This document shows, piece after piece, positions 56,813-64,000 of a stretch of DNA of 64,000 bases (positions within the stretch are counted from its first letter, which is position 1; each line of letters opens with the position of its first letter). Below the pieces are notes generated by a model that was not told where the DNA came from, did no database searches, and saw nothing but the letters and a program-made list of their open reading frames with translations. A program made the position numbers and the translations under genes. Where the stretch lies: contig JAOSJL010000001.1 of assembly GCA_027494115.1 (NCBI GenBank), forward strand, positions 248,001-312,000. Direction: 5' to 3'. This DNA comes from Acidimicrobiia bacterium (GTDB lineage: Bacteria > Actinomycetota > Acidimicrobiia > IMCC26256 > JAOSJL01).

Positions 56813-59602
56813 TCAGACGCTCGAACTCCGTCGGGCTCGCACTGTGCCGAGGAGTACCACGCCACCCGCGAGTAGCGCGATGCCGAGGGGCAGAAGCCAG
56901 CCTCCGAGTGCTCCGGTGAAGGGCAGTTCGCCGCCGGTCGGATTGGAGCCTTCCGTAACCGTCGTGCCTTCCACCTCCGGCGGAGCGGTGGTGGGCGGTT
57001 CGGTACCGGGAGGCCCGGTCGTCGAAGGCCCGGTCGTCGGGGGCTCCGTCGTCGAGGGTGGCTCATCATCGGCAGCGGCCGTGAAGCGGCATTCCGCGTC
57101 GTCGCCCGCGCCCAGTTCCAGTGTCGCCGTGCCTGCCGTCACGTCGACAACGGGGTCGGGCCCATCACCGGTCACCGCGCAGACCAGATCACTCATCGTC
57201 CAGCCGTCGGGCGCCGTGGTGGCGATCGTGTGCACTCCCGGCGCCAACTCGTCCAGCGTCACGGTTCCGCCGTGGTCGAGCGTGAACGGGTCGGTGTCGT
57301 CGAGGGAGAACTCGAAGCCCGTCCCGCCGGCGGGCTCGGTGATCTGGAGCACCGTCAGCGACGCAGTGGTCGGCGGCTCGGCGCGGAAGCGGTCGCGAAG
57401 CCAGATGTCGAACTCGGTCATCGGTGGACCGGTCAGGAACGAGAGGTGAGTCGAGATGATGCTGAACAGACCCGGATCGATCTGGAACGCCCCCTGGCCG
57501 TCGGCCGGACGATCGGGTTGCGGCAGTGGATCCGGCAGCCACGGGATCGCGTACTGCTGGAGTCCGTGGAGCGGGAGATCCGCCAAGGCGATCAGACGCT
57601 CACTGGCGAAGTTCGGAACAGTCTCGTCCCCGTGCGCGTAGACGAGTTCGACGGGTTGCGCGTGGTCGGCGAGTCGGTGCGCCACGTTCGTACCATCACC
57701 ACCGTCGACCAGCTGCTGGGCGATCGCCAGCAACGCCGCCGAGTCTCCGGGAGACGCGTTTTCGGCCACGATCCCGCCGAACGCCTGACCCTCCTTGGTC
57801 CAGTAGTTCGACTCGTTGAGGACGTGCGTGACGCCGAGACCCGCCACCTGGAGGAATGCTGCATCGATGCGCGGGCTCATCGCCACGAACGGGACGCCGA
57901 GGACGCCACCGAGCGACGTGCCTTCGTAGATGATGCGCTCCGTGTCGATGTCGGGCGTGCCGTCGCCGTTCTCACCGAAGAGAGAGAAAGGAGCGACGTC
58001 GAGATCGGCAAGCTCTGTCTCCACCGCCTTGAGCAGCGACGCGTGGTCCACGACCGACTGCGCGGGGATCGAGACTGCCCGCCCGGTGTCGTCGGGCGAC
58101 AGCAGATCGAAGATCTGCTGCTTGTTGGGGTCTCCCGGCACCACTCGTTCGCCGTGGTTCGGTTGGTCGATGCTGATCGTGGCGACCCCCGTGGGCCGTT
58201 GGCGATCACGGCGGCGAGGAAGGTCTCCTTGTAGAAGCCGAGGCCGTGGCCGTAGATCGCGATCGGAACGGAGCGACCGGCGGGAACCCTCGGGAGGGCG
58301 AGCAGGAACGGCACGACCTGGGACTTCCCCTGGTCGCCGGCCTGGTAGTGGAGCTCACCGTTGCTGTCACGGAAGTCGGTGAGGTCGACAGTGCCGCGCA
58401 CGATCGAGTCGACACCGGGAAGCAGGAAGTTCCAGTCGACCGACTGGATCGCGACGGCGTGGGGCTGCGCGTCGACGGTGGCGACCATCGCCTCCACGTC
58501 GCCGACGGCGTCAGCCTCCGAACGGATGGTGAAGTCGGTCAGGGACAGAACATCGTCACGGGAGAACTCAGCATCGACGGGAGCCAACAGCGCGTCGTAG
58601 TGGTCTCCGAGCGGTGTACCCGTACCACCGAGCGCCTCGTCGACACCGGGAGTGCGCGCGAACGGAGTACCGGCCGAACCGAGCGAGTCGGTGATCACCG
58701 CCACGTAGGTGTGCCCGAACTCGAAGCGGACGCGCGGCCACGCACGAATGATCGTGTTCGGAGCACCGCGGAGGGCGGCGTCGGGATCGAGGTCGACAAT
58801 GACCGGGACCCGCGCGTCGGTCGATGTGTCGTACACAGCGAAGGCGTCGCCGCCATCGGCGGGAACCGTGGCAGGGTCGATCGGCTGGTCGAGCTCGAAG
58901 AGAACCGGACTCAGGGCCGGGTATCCGTCGGATCCGTTCAGCACACTCGACGGCGCGAGCGAGGCCGGGTACTCCGCGACCGTGGCGGAGTCGAGGATGC
59001 TGTCGGGCACCTCGAGCAGGCCGGCGGCCGTGCGGAACAGGTCGCTCGGCCACGGCACGGCGCACGAACCACCTCCGGATGCGGAGGTGTCACCGAACCC
59101 GAGGGGATTGCACGTCAGCGCGTCGAGTGACGACACCACCAGGGGCGCCGCAGGTGCCTCGGTGGGCTCGAGCGCGTCGGGCCCCGCCGTGTCGGGTGCG
59201 TTCGGCACATCCGGACCAGGTGCGGCGTTCGCTGCGCTGGCGATCTCCGCCAGACGGGCAGTGGCTGCCGCGCTCAACGCGTCGATGAGGCTCTGGAGCC
59301 ACGCCGGTGTCCGGTCACCGGGAGCGGAAGGTGATCCGGGCGTGCTCTGCCCGCCGTCGCCGGACTCCAGCCGTTCCGTCCGTGGGCCCGGTGTCGGCGG
59401 GAGGGACGCCGGGCGATCCTGCAACGGGCGGTGCTGCGCCGGAGGTGCCTGATCCGGCGCCCCCGTGTCCTCCACCCGCAGGTCCTCCACCTCCCTGGCC
59501 CGGTGGGACGCATGCAACGGCCGCGAAAGCCACGACCGCGAGACCCACCATGATCCGCCGCACGCGTGCTCCCGTTCGCCCCGGCCTGCGCTGTCCACCC
59601 AT
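56813..59602 (-). CDS. Surface alpha/beta hydrolase with C-terminal LPFTG sorting signal (two frame breaks)
   Basis: About 929 residues. N-terminal signal with VGLAVVAFAAVACVPP, a Gly/Pro/Thr linker with an extra base somewhere around 59360-59420, then a hydrolase core: AIYGHGLGFYKETF, SIDQPNHGERV (one C restored near 58192) and the nucleophile elbow YEGTSLGGVLG; VYAHGDETVPN holds a likely Asp. The last part is a beta domain (FSLDDTDPFTLDHGGTVTLDEL), a Thr/Pro spacer and GELPFTG, a hydrophobic helix and RARR: a classic cell-wall sorting signal. Both a lipobox-like Cys and LPXTG is unusual. No sortase gene is in the window. Confidence 0.75.
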
Positions 59603-59619
59603 GAAGGGAGCGCGGCCTA

Positions 59620-61773
<2,154 letters not shown>

Positions 61774-62300
61774 TCAGAGCGTGGTGGTTGTCGTCGTCGA
61801 CGTCGAGGTGGACGTAGACGTCGGTGGAAGCGTGGTCGTGGTCGTGGCCGGTGGCGCGGTTGTCGTCGGCGCCTCGGTGGGAGGCGGTGTGGTCGTCGTC
61901 TCCTGCTCGGTTGTGGTGGTCGACGACGTCGAGCTCGTGGGCTCGTCTTTCTTGTCGCCGCCTGAATCGCCGAGCAGCAGAATCAGGAGCACGACGATCG
62001 CGGCGGCGGCGACGATCGCACCCGCGATCACGGCCGGCCGCTTCCATCCGCCGGGATCCTCGGCATCATCGGGGGGCCGTCGGGAGGGCCTCCGGGAGGT
62101 TCGTCGCCCGCACCGCCGCCACCTGTGGGCATGGCCGCCGTCGGGTCGGCCGGAACGGCCTGCGTGGGGTCCCCGCCGGGAGCCGACGGGGTCGGGCTGT
62201 CCGCGGGCGGGGTCGTCGCGTCGGCAGGTACCGCTGTGAGGGGTTCGTCGTTCGGAGATCCGCCGCTGGCCGGCCCCGAGTTCCCGCGATCGTCAGCCAT
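61774..62300 (-). CDS. Single-pass membrane protein with Pro/Gly-rich inside and Thr-rich tail (one frame break)
   Basis: About 175 residues. The N-terminal 85 residues are Pro, Gly, Ala and Asp rich; adding one C to a run near 62072 gives PDDAEDPGGWKRPAV, then a helix AGAIVAAAAIVVLLILLL and an outside tail dominated by Thr, Ser and Pro ending TTTTTTL. Low complexity means no family can be assigned. The tail could be O-mannosylated, as Thr/Pro-rich surface segments are in mycobacteria; this is inference. AAAGG lies 6 bases before the ATG. Confidence 0.65.
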
Positions 62301-62432
62301 GAACGCCTTTCGTCCGGTCCGCGCGTGCGACCGGCTCGCCTCTCCGGATCACCGACCGGCGAGGGCGCCGTCGGTTCACCGGCTCCGTAGTATACGAACC
62401 GTCCCGTCTCCCGAGGAAGGTTCTCCCCACCG

Positions 62433-63305
62433 GTGATCTGGCCGTTGCGCGTGCTGTGGGCGGCAATGCCCGTTACAGCGGGAGCCGTGATCGCCGATGC
62501 GGTCTCCGACTGGTCGCCGGGAACACGTGTGGTCGCCATCGCTCTGGCCTGGATCGGATGGGGTGCCGTCATCCTCGGACTGTTCATCGTCCGTCCCCCC
62601 TCGCTGACAGCCACGCGGATCGGCGCTCCGGTCGCCGTGGCGGTCACCGTCGTCGTCGCCCTCACAGACGATTCATCCGCCGCACTCATCGGCGTGACAC
62701 TCGTGCAGGCACTGGCCACCACAGCGCTGGCGTGGTCGGTGCCGTTTTCTCTGCTGTGCGCCCAGTCCGTCGCATACGGCGACGAGCGGCGTTTTCCGCT
62801 TCGAACACCGCCTGGCCTGTTCGTGGGCCCGATCCCCATAGCGGTCGCCCTCGTGGGAGTCGGCGTCGCGGCGGGTCCTCTGATGCTCGGCGACCGACGG
62901 TGGCTGCTCGGGTCGTGCGTCACCGTCGTCGGCGTCGCTCTCGCCGCGGCCGCGACGAGATCGCTGCACGTCCTCGCGACGCGTTGGATCGTTCTCGTGC
63001 CCGCCGGGGTCGTCGTCGTCGACCCGATGACGCTGGCCGAACCGGTTCTCCTCACTCACGGCTCTCTGGCGTCTCTCACTCCTGCACCGCCTCGCGCCGA
63101 TCCCGGTGTCGACATCGTCGACCTCCGTCTCGGTGCCGTCGCGCGGTCTCTTCGAATCGACCTGAGTTCTCCCGCAGCACTCGCCCGCCGTCCACGGCGA
63201 CATCGACCACTCACGACCACCGACGTGACCGCGCTGCTCGTGGCACCCGTCCGACCCGACGCGCTGTGCGACACCTACACCCAACGCCGACCGGGACGGG
63301 TGTAG
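62433..63305 (+). CDS. Multi-pass membrane protein of unknown function
   Basis: 290 residues. The first 190 residues hold about five to six helices (for example RVVAIALAWIGWGAVILGLFIV and FVGPIPIAVALVGVGVAAG). The last 100 residues are soluble, with WIVLVPAGVVVVDPMTLAEPVLLTHGSLASLTP, which looks like a bacterial PH-like beta domain. No catalytic motif. The GTG start is the first of the frame; a GAGGAAGG sits 12 bases upstream, rather far. Convergent with mnmA across a palindromic repeat array. Confidence 0.65.
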   Translation: MIWPLRVLWAAMPVTAGAVIADAVSDWSPGTRVVAIALAWIGWGAVILGLFIVRPPSLTATRIGAPVAVAVTVVVALTDDSSAALIGVTLVQALATTALAWSVPFSLLCAQSVAYGDERRFPLRTPPGLFVGPIPIAVALVGVGVAAGPLMLGDRRWLLGSCVTVVGVALAAAATRSLHVLATRWIVLVPAGVVVVDPMTLAEPVLLTHGSLASLTPAPPRADPGVDIVDLRLGAVARSLRIDLSSPAALARRPRRHRPLTTTDVTALLVAPVRPDALCDTYTQRRPGRV

Positions 63306-63335
63306 CCACCTGTTCACGCGGCGAGAGCGCCGCCG

Positions 63336-63490
63336 GCCCGAGACGAGGAATAGTGGCACCCGAGGCGAGGAATAGCGCCGCAGGTAACCTGCGGCGCCCG
63401 AGACGAGGAATAGCGCCGCAGGTATCCTGCGGCGCCCGAGACCCGAAACGAGGATCAGCAGCGCAGGTATCCTGCGCTGCCCGAGTTGAG
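63336..63490. repeat. Array of three palindromic repeats, REP-like family, units C-E
   Basis: Three 23-bp palindromes at 63375-63397, 63413-63435 and 63458-63480, separated by CCCGAGACGAGGAATA-like linkers, plus a decayed unit to the left. Arms are GCGCCGCAGG with CCTGCGGCGC in the first two and GCAGCGCAGG with CCTGCGCTGC in the third; the change is compensated on the other arm. The array fills the gap between two convergent genes. Confidence 0.9.
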
Positions 63491-63521
63491 GCGACGGGAA
63501 GAGGCAAGAGGACGAAGCTTC

Positions 63522-64000
63522 TCAGGCGGCGAGAGCGCCGCCGAGAAGCCTCGTACCCTCGTAGAACGCCACGACCTGGCCCGGGGCGACGCGGGGCTGG
63601 GGCACGACGAAGCGGACACGTTCGGCCTCCACGACCCCACGAACCACGTCGCCGTGCGCACGCGTCTGCACGTCGACCTCGGTGCCCGGCGGCACAGGAC
63701 CGTCGACGAAGCACGGGTCGCGCAGATCCGCGTGGTCGCGCAAGAGCTGGTCCCGTTCTCCGATCGTGACCGTGGACGTGGTCGCGTCGACGTCGACGAC
63801 GTAACGCCGTTCCCCGAGCGCCACGCCGAGCCCGCGCCGTTGACCGATCGTGAAGGCGGCCACGCCTTCGTGCCTCGTGACCCGCCTTCCGTCCGCGTCG
63901 ACCACCCATCCGGGTCGCGGTGCGGTCCTCTCGTCGAGGAAGTCGACCCGCTGCCCCGCACGGATGAAGCAGACGTCCATGCTCTCGGCCTTCGTCGCGG
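63522..64000 (-). CDS. mnmA: tRNA-specific 2-thiouridylase MnmA, C-terminal part (runs off the window)
   Basis: About 159 residues are visible; the gene continues beyond the right edge. Visible marks: DVCFIRAG just after a TKAES string, FTIGQRRGLGVALGERRYVVDVD and the C-terminal beta-barrel ending VVAFYEGTRLLGGALA. MnmA thiolates U34 of tRNAs for Lys, Glu and Gln. The catalytic PP-loop and cysteines lie upstream, outside the window, except that the second catalytic Cys region is not included here. Confidence 0.92.
   Translation of the reverse strand, partial: ATKAESMDVCFIRAGQRVDFLDERTAPRPGWVVDADGRRVTRHEGVAAFTIGQRRGLGVALGERRYVVDVDATTSTVTIGERDQLLRDHADLRDPCFVDGPVPPGTEVDVQTRAHGDVVRGVVEAERVRFVVPQPRVAPGQVVAFYEGTRLLGGALAA

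Noticed and set aside
63336-63490. Palindrome array as CRISPR
   Set aside because: Spacing is irregular, spacers are near-identical linkers, there are only three units and no cas genes.

Overview
The window is GC-rich bacterial DNA with densely packed genes. Start codons are often GTG, and many genes overlap by four bases (ATGA or GTGA). The gene content points to an actinobacterium: a classical menaquinone pathway, an F420-type luciferase-fold oxidoreductase, an Rv1264-like adenylate cyclase, a PASTA-domain Ser/Thr kinase and a P450 paired with a CxxHxxC ferredoxin. An uncultured member of the Acidimicrobiia would fit, but that placement is inference. I saw no rRNA, tRNA, CRISPR array, transposase or phage gene.

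Layout. 0-5 kb: the tail of an unknown gene, a CHASE-domain sensor kinase facing a divergent MFS transporter, an enoyl-CoA hydratase and a MerR-type regulator. 5-13 kb: menaquinone block with menG-menF, menD, menH, menA-menB and menE; menC is absent. 12.7-17 kb: ferredoxin-P450 pair, an amidase and a flavin disulfide oxidoreductase. 17-20.3 kb: FGGY kinase and GlpD. 20.4-32.3 kb: accessory catabolic stretch with an esterase, a small membrane protein flanked by an 81-bp repeat, a hydrolase-amidase-peptidase operon facing an MFS transporter across a palindromic operator, a C45 acyltransferase/hydrolase, an aldehyde dehydrogenase and a class III aminotransferase. 32.3-38.4 kb: DegV, PlsY, adenylate cyclase and ilvBNC, the last behind what looks like a leader-peptide attenuator. 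38.5-43 kb: two tandem GGDEF proteins and ilvD. 43-47.2 kb: luciferase-fold oxidoreductase and gatCAB. 47.3-53.7 kb: SCP2-like protein, MFS exporter, a secreted Lon-domain lipoprotein and a large polytopic membrane protein. 54.4-64 kb: PASTA kinase, a surface hydrolase ending in LPFTG, ligA, a Thr-rich membrane protein, another membrane protein, a palindromic repeat array and the 3' part of mnmA.

Two properties run through the whole window. First, about 22 single-base frame breaks split 19 otherwise intact genes, mostly at G or C runs and including ligA, ilvB, ilvD, menG and menE. I treat these as sequence errors and give each gene as one CDS. Second, many genes have no Shine-Dalgarno sequence but carry a TAnnnT hexamer 6-8 bases before the start codon, which suggests leaderless transcripts. 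This was used to choose several starts.

The most interesting items are the ilv leader (a 25-residue peptide ending in Leu-Leu-Val-Val, then a hairpin and a terminator), a family of covarying 23-bp palindromes, paired mini-ORFs overlapping the starts of the divergent glpD and esterase genes, the 81-bp duplication, and the catabolic module at 22-32 kb.
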